From JANPEZ01 sp031423155 (GTDB taxonomy: Bacteria > Actinomycetota > UBA4738 > HRBIN12), in assembly GCA_031423155.1 (NCBI GenBank), contig JANPEZ010000112.1, positions 1-25,617 on the forward strand: 25,617 nt of DNA. Reading direction: 5' to 3'. Shown here piece by piece: positions 6,760 to 14,184 of this stretch. The translations under genes were made by a program, and so were the position numbers. How positions within the stretch are numbered: the stretch's first letter is position 1; each line of letters begins with the position of its first letter. The notes beneath the pieces are model-generated. The model ran no database searches. It was not told the origin of the DNA and was given only the letters and a program-made list of their open reading frames with translations.

Positions 6760-7802
6760 TCCACCCTCACTCGATCGCCGAGATCGCCGACGTCATGAAG
6801 GCCGCCAGTGCCGCCGAGTCGCCGGTCCTCATCGTGGGCGGACGCACCCACATCGACAAGGGCAACCCATCGGACATCCAAGCCGAGGTCTGGACCAGCC
6901 AACTCGACCGCATCATCCAGTACGACCCGGCCGAGATGCTGATCGTCGTCGAAGCCGGGATGCGGATCGGTGACCTGAACGCAACGCTCGCCGAGAACGG
7001 ACAGGAGTGGCCGGTCGACGCGCCCACCGATTCAACGGTCGGCGGCGTGATCGCCGCGGGGGCGAACTCTCCGCGCAGGCTGAAGGTCGGTCACGTCCGC
7101 GACACCGTCGTCGAGATGGACCTGGTCACGGGCGACGGCCGCCATATCCGAAGCGGCGCAAGGACCGCGAAGAACGTGACGGGGTACGACCTGCATCGTC
7201 TTGCGGTCGGTTCGCTCGGCACTTTGGGCGTGATCGCGCAGGTGGCGCTGAAACTCCGGCCGCTCCCCAAGGCCCGCCGAACGCTGATGGTTCCCGGCCA
7301 GATGAGCATCGGCGACCGACTTCTCGCCGAGGTTCCCGGGCCTTCGGCCATCGTCGCCACCGCGGGCGGTATCGAGGTCCGCCTCGAAGGCTGGCCCGAG
7401 GAGATCGAGGAGCAGACCGAAGCCACTCGCTCGGTCGCGCAGGGATCCAGGAGCAGGGACGACGCCGAGTTCCCCTCGGTTGAGCCCTGGGCCGGTAGCC
7501 CGGTGATCGTGGAAGCGGCAGTTCCTCCCTCGCGCTTGGCAGACCTCGCCGCAGTCGCCGGTAACCGCTGGGGGGCGCTCCTGGGAGTCGGCCTCATGTG
7601 GGTTGGACTGGAACATAGGGAAGGTGCGCTGCAGGACCTCCGATCCCGGGCTGAGGAACTCGGCGGCATCGCGCCAGTGATCCGCGGATCGGGAGGTCTG
7701 GGTGACAGCGAGATATCCGCACGGACGGTTCACCGCCGGCTGAAAGCTCGTCTGGATCCGGCGGGCGTGCTCGCTCCGGGCAGGTTCTGGGGCGGGATCT
7801 AG
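6750..7802 (+). CDS. glcE: Glycolate oxidase, FAD-binding subunit GlcE
   Basis: This 350-residue protein has the same FAD-binding fold as GlcD but is shorter, as expected for GlcE. Visible are VLIVGGRTHIDKG near 29-41, STVGGVIAAGANSPRRLKVG with HVRDTVVEMDLV, and VTGYDLHRLAVGSLGTLG, all of the GlcE pattern. The C-terminus ends RLDPAGVLAPGRF as in the family. GlcE assists GlcD in electron transfer within the GlcDEF complex. The GTG start at 6750 lies inside the glcD end and is probably reached by translational coupling. A strong stem-loop follows the stop codon. Confidence 0.9.
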   Translation: MDLIHPHSIAEIADVMKAASAAESPVLIVGGRTHIDKGNPSDIQAEVWTSQLDRIIQYDPAEMLIVVEAGMRIGDLNATLAENGQEWPVDAPTDSTVGGVIAAGANSPRRLKVGHVRDTVVEMDLVTGDGRHIRSGARTAKNVTGYDLHRLAVGSLGTLGVIAQVALKLRPLPKARRTLMVPGQMSIGDRLLAEVPGPSAIVATAGGIEVRLEGWPEEIEEQTEATRSVAQGSRSRDDAEFPSVEPWAGSPVIVEAAVPPSRLADLAAVAGNRWGALLGVGLMWVGLEHREGALQDLRSRAEELGGIAPVIRGSGGLGDSEISARTVHRRLKARLDPAGVLAPGRFWGGI

Positions 7803-7810
7803 ACGCGAAA

Positions 7811-7842
7811 GGGGCCAGGCCTCCCCCCGAAAGCCTGGCCCC
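7811..7842. terminator. Bidirectional stem-loop terminator between glcE and the aminotransferase
   Basis: A perfect 10-bp inverted repeat, GGGGCCAGGC and GCCTGGCCCC, flanks a 12-base loop just after the glcE stop. The genes on both sides converge on it. No T-run follows, which is common for GC-rich actinobacterial terminators. The rest of the gap (7843-7958) shows nothing recognisable. Confidence 0.7.
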
Positions 7843-7958
7843 CACGACCGTGCTGGTTGGGGAGGCGCGGTCGGCGGGTGCTTCAGACCCCTGTATATCG
7901 TCGCGAGTGCAGCAGGGTCGATAGTCCGAACTGATGGTTCAGGGCCGGGTGCCACTGA

Positions 7959-9128
7959 CTATGCGAACGCCTTCCGCAGTCTTTCCCCAGCGGCCTCGAG
8001 CGTCTCCAGCCTCTTGGGGAAGGCGAACCTGACCAGATGCCTGCCCCTGGCCGGATCGGAGAAGAACGAAGAACCCGGAACGACCGCGACCCCGACCTCG
8101 GAAGCCATGAACATGGCGAAGTCAACGTCGCCGCGGCCGCCGGCTACCCCTGAGACGTCGGCCATCACGTAGTAGGCCCCCTCGGGAGGCCGAACGGAGA
8201 AGCCGGTCTCGGTCAGCAGGGCCACCATCAGGTCTCTGCGGGCCAAGTACTCCAACGCCGTCTTCTCGTAGAACGACGGAGGCATCGCCAGCGCGGTGGC
8301 CCCAGCCTCCTGCAGAGGCGCCGCGGCGGCGACGGTCAGGAAGTCGTGTGTGTTGCGGATGCCTCCGGTCAGGGCGTCGGGTGCGACCACCCAGCCGACC
8401 CTCCAGCCGGTGACGGCGTAGGTCTTCGAAAGGGCGCTGATGGTCACGGTCCGCTCGGCCATCCCCTCTATCGCACCCGGAGGGATGTGTGCCGTCCCGT
8501 CGTACGTGATGTGTTCGTAGATCTCGTCGGTGAACGCGATCACGTCATGTTCGACGCACAGTTCGGCTATCAGCGTCAGTTCCTCACGGGTGAAGACCTT
8601 GCCTGTCGGGTTGTTGGGCGTGTTGATGACGATGCCGCGGGTCCTGGGGTTGAAGGCCGCGCGCAGCTCGTCTTCGTCGAAGGTCCAATCGGGCTCGCGC
8701 AGCGTCACGAGGCGAGGGACGGCGCCGGACAAGATCGTGTCGGGTCCGTAGTTCTCGTAGTAAGGCTCGAAGATGACGACCTCGTCACCGGGATCCAGCA
8801 CGCCCAACATCGAGGCGATCATGGCCTCGGTTGAACCGCACGTGACCGTTACGTGCCGCTGCGGATCGACCCATCCCATCCCGTACAGATCTCGGTACTT
8901 GGCGGCGATCGCCTCGCGGAAAGTCTCCGCGCCCCAGGTGATCGGATACTGGTTGATGTCGGCAGCGATGGCCGCGCGAGCGGCGTCCTTGAGTTCCATG
9001 GGTGCCGCGAAGTCCGGGTAGCCCTGTGACAGATTGATGGCGTCGTGCTCGATCGCAAGGCGGGTCATCTCCCGGATCACCGACTCGGTGAAAGAGGAGG
9101 CCTTCAGCGACGGACGGAGCTTGGACAT
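7959..9128 (-). CDS. Class I PLP-dependent aminotransferase
   Basis: The 389-residue enzyme is a fold-type I aminotransferase of the aspartate/kynurenine/methionine aminotransferase group. Landmarks are INLSQGYPDF at 31-40, the CGSTEAM helix start near 97-103, the motif NTPNNPTGKVF at 169-179, the cofactor-contacting DEIYEH at 201-206, the PLP Schiff-base lysine Lys 235 in SALSKTYAVTGWR, and the C-terminal LVRFAFPK arginine that binds the substrate carboxylate. The exact amino donor and acceptor cannot be read. It sits between glcE and glcF on the opposite strand, so glyoxylate is a possible acceptor (giving glycine), but this is only context. ATG 9128 is preceded by TATCAT at 9 nt. Confidence 0.88.
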   Translation of the reverse strand: MSKLRPSLKASSFTESVIREMTRLAIEHDAINLSQGYPDFAAPMELKDAARAAIAADINQYPITWGAETFREAIAAKYRDLYGMGWVDPQRHVTVTCGSTEAMIASMLGVLDPGDEVVIFEPYYENYGPDTILSGAVPRLVTLREPDWTFDEDELRAAFNPRTRGIVINTPNNPTGKVFTREELTLIAELCVEHDVIAFTDEIYEHITYDGTAHIPPGAIEGMAERTVTISALSKTYAVTGWRVGWVVAPDALTGGIRNTHDFLTVAAAAPLQEAGATALAMPPSFYEKTALEYLARRDLMVALLTETGFSVRPPEGAYYVMADVSGVAGGRGDVDFAMFMASEVGVAVVPGSSFFSDPARGRHLVRFAFPKRLETLEAAGERLRKAFA

Positions 9129-9137
9129 GTGCGGGCG

Positions 9138-9143
9138 ATGATA
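9138..9143 (-). promoter_or_regulatory. -10 hexamer for the aminotransferase gene
   Basis: TATCAT on the minus strand ends 9 nt before ATG 9128, giving a leader of about two bases. It forms one side of the divergent gap 9129-9247. Confidence 0.45.
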
Positions 9144-9206
9144 GTCGCCGCGGATGCCCGGCCCCAGCTAGGTCGAAAGTCGGACGAAACACGGTCCGCC
9201 GAGGTA

Positions 9207-9212
9207 TAGCCT
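9207..9212 (+). promoter_or_regulatory. -10 hexamer for the phosphoesterase lipoprotein gene
   Basis: TAGCCT, overlapping TATAGC, gives a predicted leader of about 29 bases. GGAG at 9239-9242 lies 5 nt before ATG 9248 and serves as ribosome binding site, so this gene is not leaderless. Confidence 0.42.
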
Positions 9213-9247
9213 TTCCCTTCCACCCCCCGACTCCCCCCGGAGCACAG

Positions 9248-10237
9248 ATGAGGAAGACCGCTTCAGCCGCTTTCGTACTCCTGCTCGCGGCATGCACGGC
9301 GTCTGGGGCGAACTCCTCCGCAGACCGCCCGAGGCCGGAGCCGGAAGTGGCGACGACCACTCCGGGGCCTTCGGCCTCACACACGCAGCTGCTCGAGCAG
9401 CCCACGAAGATCGTTCTGATCGTCATGGAGAACCACTCCTACGACGACATCGTCGGCAGTTCCGAGGCACCGTTCACGAACGGCGCGATCCTGCCCAAGT
9501 CGGTGTCCCTGACGGATATGCATCAGACGTCCTACCCATCGCTTCCCAACTACGTGTGGATGACCGCCGGGACCGATTGCGGAGCCTCCGGCTCCAACTC
9601 CGCCTGGGACCGGACGTGCCCGAGTCTGTACGACCAGCTCCTCGCGCGGAACATCGATTGGACCGTCTACGCAGAGGACTATCCGGGCTCTCGAAGCGAG
9701 TGCGATACCTCGGTCTCATCCGACACCGCATCGAACAACTATGCGAGGAAGCACGTCGCTCCGCTGCTGTTCGCCTCCACGTCCTCGGGCAGCGCCTGCA
9801 CGGATCATGTCCGAGGCTTTCCGGGCGACGTCGTCAACGACGGGCGTCCGCCTTCATCCGACTTCGAAGGCGTCCGGCTCGACCCGTTCACAGTGGTCAT
9901 CCCGAACATGTGCCACGACATGCACAACTCATCGGACGCCTGCGGATCGGCCGGTGGAGGCATAGCCGCCGGTGATCGCTGGTTGTCCTTGAACTGGAAG
10001 GCGCTCAGGACCGCGGCCGGACCGCAGGGAGTGGTGATCCTGACCTGGGACGAGGGCGAGGGCGACACGCGGATCCCCACTTTCATCTCCGGGTTGAACC
10101 TGCCGCGCTTGGGTTCGCGCGACGGGAGTTCCTACGACCACGGCTCGACCCTACGGGCCATCCAGGACGCCTTCGGCCTCCGATGCCTCGCCGCAGCGTG
10201 CAAGGCCGAGCCCTTCCCGATCCTGGTCTCGGCCTAG
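9248..10237 (+). CDS. Secreted lipoprotein of the phosphoesterase (acid phosphatase/phospholipase C-like) family
   Basis: The 329-residue protein starts with a lipoprotein signal (MRKTASAAFVLLLAAC, lipobox LAAC with Cys 16), followed by a flexible A/S/P/T-rich segment. The catalytic domain has the phosphoesterase-family start KIVLIVMENHSYDDIVG, the block MHQTSYPSLPNYVWMTAG, a late VVILTWDEGEGD metal-site segment and YDHGSTLRAIQDAFGL. These are hallmarks of the PF04185-type hydrolases (AcpA-like acid phosphatases and phospholipase C) within the alkaline-phosphatase superfamily. The protein would be anchored outside the membrane and release phosphate or head groups from extracellular esters. 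Several cysteine pairs suggest disulfides. The substrate is open. It is followed by glcF after 31 bases, but glcF has its own -10 element. Confidence 0.85.
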   Translation: MRKTASAAFVLLLAACTASGANSSADRPRPEPEVATTTPGPSASHTQLLEQPTKIVLIVMENHSYDDIVGSSEAPFTNGAILPKSVSLTDMHQTSYPSLPNYVWMTAGTDCGASGSNSAWDRTCPSLYDQLLARNIDWTVYAEDYPGSRSECDTSVSSDTASNNYARKHVAPLLFASTSSGSACTDHVRGFPGDVVNDGRPPSSDFEGVRLDPFTVVIPNMCHDMHNSSDACGSAGGGIAAGDRWLSLNWKALRTAAGPQGVVILTWDEGEGDTRIPTFISGLNLPRLGSRDGSSYDHGSTLRAIQDAFGLRCLAAACKAEPFPILVSA

Positions 10238-10256
10238 CTCGGAGGGCTCGCCGTGT

Positions 10257-10262
10257 GAGAAT
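10257..10262 (+). promoter_or_regulatory. Weak -10 hexamer for glcF
   Basis: GAGAAT, with the key A2 and T6 but no initial T, ends 6 nt before ATG 10269. The spacing fits the leaderless pattern although the hexamer is off consensus. Confidence 0.3.
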
Positions 10263-10268
10263 CACGGC

Positions 10269-11546
10269 ATGTCCGACCAGCCGGCACCGCTCGGTGCGCT
10301 CATGCCCGAGGGGACGGCGTTCATCGGCGAGTCCCCTGCCGCTCCCGGGTGGACGGGCCCGGACTTCCCCAGCAACGAGGATCTTTCCTCCTGCGTTGCC
10401 TGCGGACTCTGCCTGCCGCATTGCCCGACGTACCGGCTCACCGGAGAGGAGTCGGCTTCGCCCCGTGGGCGGATAGCGGCGATGCGAGCCGTGTCGGAGG
10501 GCTCGGCCGTCGTCGACGAGACGTTCGGCGGATTCATGGACCTTTGTCTCGCGTGCCGGGCATGCGAGGACGTGTGTCCCTCGCACGTGCCCTTCGGGCG
10601 GATGATGGAGCGCGCCCGGGTCCAGGTGGAACCTCTGCGAACGCGGCGGGCGCGGTTCGTGCGCTGGTTGGGGCTTGACGTCCTGCTGTCTCACCGATGG
10701 ATGCTGTCCATCGCGACATCGCTGACTCCGATCGTGAAGCCGGTGCTTCCGCGGACCGTGAGAGCCCTCGTTCCGCACGGCAGGCGCGGCCGACGAGTGC
10801 CGAGCATCACCGCCGCGAAAGGCGAGGAACGTGGAGTGGTCGCACTGCTCACCGGATGCGTGCAGGATCAGTGGTTCCGCGAGGTCAACCGGTCGAGCGT
10901 TCGTGTGCTTTCGCGCGAGGGATGGCGCGTGATCGTGCCGCGCGGGCAGGCGTGCTGCGGGGCCCTCGCCGCCCACAACGGCAGGCTCGGGACCGCTCGA
11001 AAGCTGGCGCGCCGCAACGCCCGGGCGTTCGCGGGAGTCGACGTTGTGCTCGTCAACGCGGCGGGTTGTAGCGCACATATGAAGGAGTACGGCGAACTGG
11101 TCGCCGAAGCCGCGCTGCCGGTCCTTGATCTGATGGAGTTCATCGCAGCCGAAGGCCTGCGCGAGGTTCCCGCCGCGCAGGCGCGGCGGGTCGCCTACCA
11201 CGACGCATGCCATGCCCTCCGAGCCCAGCACATCGAAGAGCAGCCCCGGGACCTCCTCCGGCAGGCAGGCCTGCAGGTCGTCGACATCCCAGGAGGAGAC
11301 ACGTGCTGCGGCGCAGCGGGTCTGTACAACATCACCGAACCCGAGATGTCGGGGAAACTGCGCAGGGCCAAAGCCGAGGCGATCGCCTCGCTCGCGGTGA
11401 CCACGATCGCCTCCGCCAACCCGGGCTGCACGATGCAGATCGCGGCCGGCCTGCGTGAACTCGGAGTCGAGGCAGAGGTCCTGCACCCGGTCCAGCTCCT
11501 CGACCGCGCTTCGGCTCCGGGGGGCCTAGCCACGACGCGGACCTGA
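10269..11546 (+). CDS. glcF: Glycolate oxidase iron-sulfur subunit GlcF
   Basis: The 425-residue protein has two ferredoxin-type 4Fe-4S motifs, CVACGLCLPHCP (about residues 40-51) and CLACRACEDVCP, each CxxCxxCxxxCP. Two cysteine-rich CCG domains follow, with ACCGALAAHNG, HDACHALR, DTCCGAAGLYN and NPGCTMQI. This is the standard GlcF layout: the subunit collects electrons from GlcD/GlcE and hands them to the membrane quinone pool. It sits 2.47 kb after glcE with an aminotransferase and a lipoprotein gene between, which is not the usual contiguous glcDEF order. A lactate-utilisation LutA or anaerobic glycerol-3-phosphate dehydrogenase subunit C would share the CCG domains, but the double 4Fe-4S start and glcDE nearby favour GlcF. 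Confidence 0.9.
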   Translation: MSDQPAPLGALMPEGTAFIGESPAAPGWTGPDFPSNEDLSSCVACGLCLPHCPTYRLTGEESASPRGRIAAMRAVSEGSAVVDETFGGFMDLCLACRACEDVCPSHVPFGRMMERARVQVEPLRTRRARFVRWLGLDVLLSHRWMLSIATSLTPIVKPVLPRTVRALVPHGRRGRRVPSITAAKGEERGVVALLTGCVQDQWFREVNRSSVRVLSREGWRVIVPRGQACCGALAAHNGRLGTARKLARRNARAFAGVDVVLVNAAGCSAHMKEYGELVAEAALPVLDLMEFIAAEGLREVPAAQARRVAYHDACHALRAQHIEEQPRDLLRQAGLQVVDIPGGDTCCGAAGLYNITEPEMSGKLRRAKAEAIASLAVTTIASANPGCTMQIAAGLRELGVEAEVLHPVQLLDRASAPGGLATTRT

Positions 11547-11578
11547 CCGCGGATTACCCGGGCTCTCGCGCCGACCGA

Positions 11579-11584
11579 TAACCT
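11579..11584 (+). promoter_or_regulatory. -10 hexamer for ppc
   Basis: TAACCT ends 6 nt before ATG 11591, so ppc is predicted to have a leaderless transcript of its own, although glcF ends only 44 bases upstream. Confidence 0.48.
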
Positions 11585-11590
11585 GCGGCC

Positions 11591-14182
11591 ATGAGCAGGG
11601 AGGACGTTCCGAGTGCGCTGCGCCGACAGGTCCGCCTGCTCTCGACCGTGCTCGGGCGCGTCATCGAGGAAGCCGGCGGTCCCGACCTGCTGCGTGACGT
11701 CGAGAAACTGAGGCGGGCAACGATCGCCCTGCGGCGCGAGGCAACGGACCTGCGGCGCCGGAACGTCGTCCAGATCGTGGATCGGTTCACCCCCGAAAGG
11801 GCCGAGCAGGTCGCGCGCGCATTCACCGTCTACTTCCAACTCGTGAACCTGGCCGAGGAACACCACCGCGTGCGAACCCTGCGTGAGCGCGGACGAGAGC
11901 ACGAGTTCGTCGCCGACTCGCTCGCCTCGGCCTTGGCCGAAGTCCGGGAGAGCCATGGGGAGGACGGCCTAGCCGAACTTCTGGCACGTCTGCGGATAAC
12001 GCCCGTCTTGACCGCCCACCCCACCGAGGCCCGGCGCCGGGCGATAGTCGAGACCCTCTGGAGGATCGGCTCGCTGGTCGAGCGCCTCGATGACCCTCAC
12101 CTGTTCCCCGACGAGATCGCCGAAGCCGAGCGGCGTCTCGTCGAAGAGGTCGCTTCGTTGTGGAGGACGGACCCTCTTCGGATGCACAAACCGGAGCCAC
12201 TCGATGAGGTGCGCGCCGGGATGGCACTATTCGACCAGACGATCTTCCAAGTGCTTCCCGCCTTCTGCAGGGAGCTGGACCGGTTACTCGCACCCGGGAC
12301 GGGCGAGCGCCCTCCCGCCTTCGAGGCGCCTCCGATCTCGTGGGGATCGTGGATCGGCGCGGATCGGGACGGTAACCCCTCGGTCACCGCCGACGTCACG
12401 CGCGCGACGGCCGCGATCCAGTCTGAGCACGTGCTTCTCGGGCTGGAGGCCTCCGCTCGCCGAATCGCGCGAACGCTGACGGCATCGGACCGGGAGACTC
12501 CACCCTCAGATGAACTCGTGGCATCGCTAGCAGCGGATGAGCGCGACTTTCCGCGCGCCGCGAAAGAGCTGCAGCGCAAGCTTCCCGGCGCGCCACACAG
12601 GCGCAAGCTGGGACTGATCGCCCATCGGCTCGCGGCCACACGCACCGGGGACGCCGGCCGTTACATCGGCGCCGATGCCTTCCGCGAGGACCTCAGGATG
12701 CTCCAACGCTCGCTCGCCTCAGCGGGCGCGACCCGCCTGGCCTACGGCGAACTCCAGCACCTTCTCTGGCAGGCCGAGGTCTTCGGATTCCACCTCGCCG
12801 AACTCGAGGTCCGCCAGCATTCCGAGGTTCACGCTCAGGCCCTGAAGGAGGCGCGAGCCCCCGAGCAGAGTGCCCAGACGAGGGAGGTTCTGGAGACCTT
12901 CCGTGCGATGGCCGACGTCCAGCGACGACTCGGTCCGAAAGCCTGTCGCCGTTACATCGTCAGTTTCACCCGCAGCCTCGAGGACCTGGATGCCGTTCGC
13001 GAACTCGCGGCCATCGCCGTCCCCGACGGCTCACTCGAGTTGGACGTCGTTCCCCTGTTCGAATCGCGCGCCGACCTCGATCGGGCTCCGGAGGTGATGG
13101 AGCGGCTGCGCAAGGCGGGTCGGATCCGCGACGGGCAGGTCGAAGTGATGCTCGGCTACAGCGACTCGGCCAAGGATGTCGGGTTCCTCGCGGCGAACCT
13201 CGCGCTTCATCGGACGCAGGGCGAGCTGGCCGCATGGGCCCGCAAGCACGGTATCTCTCTGACCCTGTTCCACGGCCGCGGCGGTGCCCTCGGACGGGGA
13301 GGGGGCCCGGCGAACCGGGCGATCCTCGGCCAGGCTCCCGGCTCGGTGGACGGCCGTTTCAAGGTCACCGAACAAGGAGAGGTCGCGTTCGCCCGCTACG
13401 GGAACACCCGGATCGCGCAGCGCCATCTGGAACAGATCACGAACGCCGTCATGATCTCCTCTACCGAAGAACACGAGCGGATAGCGCGAGAGGCCGACCG
13501 CCGTTTCGCTCCGGCCGCCGAGCGGATCGCCGAAGCCTCCGAGCACGCCTACCGAGAACTGGTCGAACGTCCGGGGTTCACCGGATTCTTCCTTCGGGCA
13601 ACTCCGATGCAGGAGATCGCGGCGATGGCGATGGGATCGCGCCCGGCGCGACGCTCCCGGGCGCAGCAGGATCACTCCTCGCTGCGCGCTATCCCGTGGG
13701 TCTTCTCCTGGAGCCAGAGCCGGGTGAACCTTCCCGGTTGGTTCGGTCTGGGAGCCGGCCTGGAGGCCCTGGCAGATCAACCCGGAGGCATCGAGGAGCT
13801 TCGAGCCATGTATCGCGACTGGCCCTTCTTCACTTCCTTGATCGAGAACGCCGAGCTGTCACTTGCCAAGTCCGATATGCCGATCGCCGAGCTGTACCTG
13901 GAACTCGGCGGAGACGACGCGATCTCCGCAGCGATCACCGAGGAGTTCGAACGCTCCCTGACGCTCACGCTGGCGGTGACGCGCGGCGACGCTCCACTGG
14001 CGGCTCGCCCGATACTGCGCAGGGCCGTAGATCTGCGGAACCCCTACGTCGATGCCCTGTCCTTCATCCAGCTCCGATTCCTGCGAGAACTGCGCGAGGA
14101 AGGCGGCGATCACGAAGGGGCCCTGCGCCTTGCGCTCGTAACGATCAACGGCGTGGCCGCCGGGCTTCAGAACACCGGCTGA
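11591..14182 (+). CDS. ppc: Phosphoenolpyruvate carboxylase
   Basis: The 863-residue cytoplasmic enzyme adds bicarbonate to phosphoenolpyruvate to give oxaloacetate, refilling the TCA cycle and the aspartate pool. Conserved segments are LTAHPTEARRRAI with catalytic His 143, WIGADRDGNPSVT, LGYSDSAKDVGF with Lys 528, and FHGRGGALGRGGGP with Arg 563 in the mobile loop. PGSVDGRFKVTEQGEV and the C-terminal NTG needed for activity follow. Length is normal for bacterial PEPC. The neighbouring aminotransferase could use oxaloacetate or aspartate, which is inference. The gene ends 2 bases before the convergent glycosidase gene, so no terminator separates them. Confidence 0.96.
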   Translation: MSREDVPSALRRQVRLLSTVLGRVIEEAGGPDLLRDVEKLRRATIALRREATDLRRRNVVQIVDRFTPERAEQVARAFTVYFQLVNLAEEHHRVRTLRERGREHEFVADSLASALAEVRESHGEDGLAELLARLRITPVLTAHPTEARRRAIVETLWRIGSLVERLDDPHLFPDEIAEAERRLVEEVASLWRTDPLRMHKPEPLDEVRAGMALFDQTIFQVLPAFCRELDRLLAPGTGERPPAFEAPPISWGSWIGADRDGNPSVTADVTRATAAIQSEHVLLGLEASARRIARTLTASDRETPPSDELVASLAADERDFPRAAKELQRKLPGAPHRRKLGLIAHRLAATRTGDAGRYIGADAFREDLRMLQRSLASAGATRLAYGELQHLLWQAEVFGFHLAELEVRQHSEVHAQALKEARAPEQSAQTREVLETFRAMADVQRRLGPKACRRYIVSFTRSLEDLDAVRELAAIAVPDGSLELDVVPLFESRADLDRAPEVMERLRKAGRIRDGQVEVMLGYSDSAKDVGFLAANLALHRTQGELAAWARKHGISLTLFHGRGGALGRGGGPANRAILGQAPGSVDGRFKVTEQGEVAFARYGNTRIAQRHLEQITNAVMISSTEEHERIAREADRRFAPAAERIAEASEHAYRELVERPGFTGFFLRATPMQEIAAMAMGSRPARRSRAQQDHSSLRAIPWVFSWSQSRVNLPGWFGLGAGLEALADQPGGIEELRAMYRDWPFFTSLIENAELSLAKSDMPIAELYLELGGDDAISAAITEEFERSLTLTLAVTRGDAPLAARPILRRAVDLRNPYVDALSFIQLRFLRELREEGGDHEGALRLALVTINGVAAGLQNTG

Positions 14183-14184
14183 AG

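Noticed and set aside
7843..7958. Possible small RNA or tRNA in the gap before the aminotransferase gene
   Set aside because: A GGTTC-like T-arm string is present near 7937, but no cloverleaf with acceptor and anticodon stems could be drawn.
10083..11486. Minus-strand frame of 467 codons opposite glcF
   Set aside because: glcF has two 4Fe-4S and two CCG motifs on the plus strand. The opposite frame shows only low-complexity Arg/Gly/His-rich sequence.
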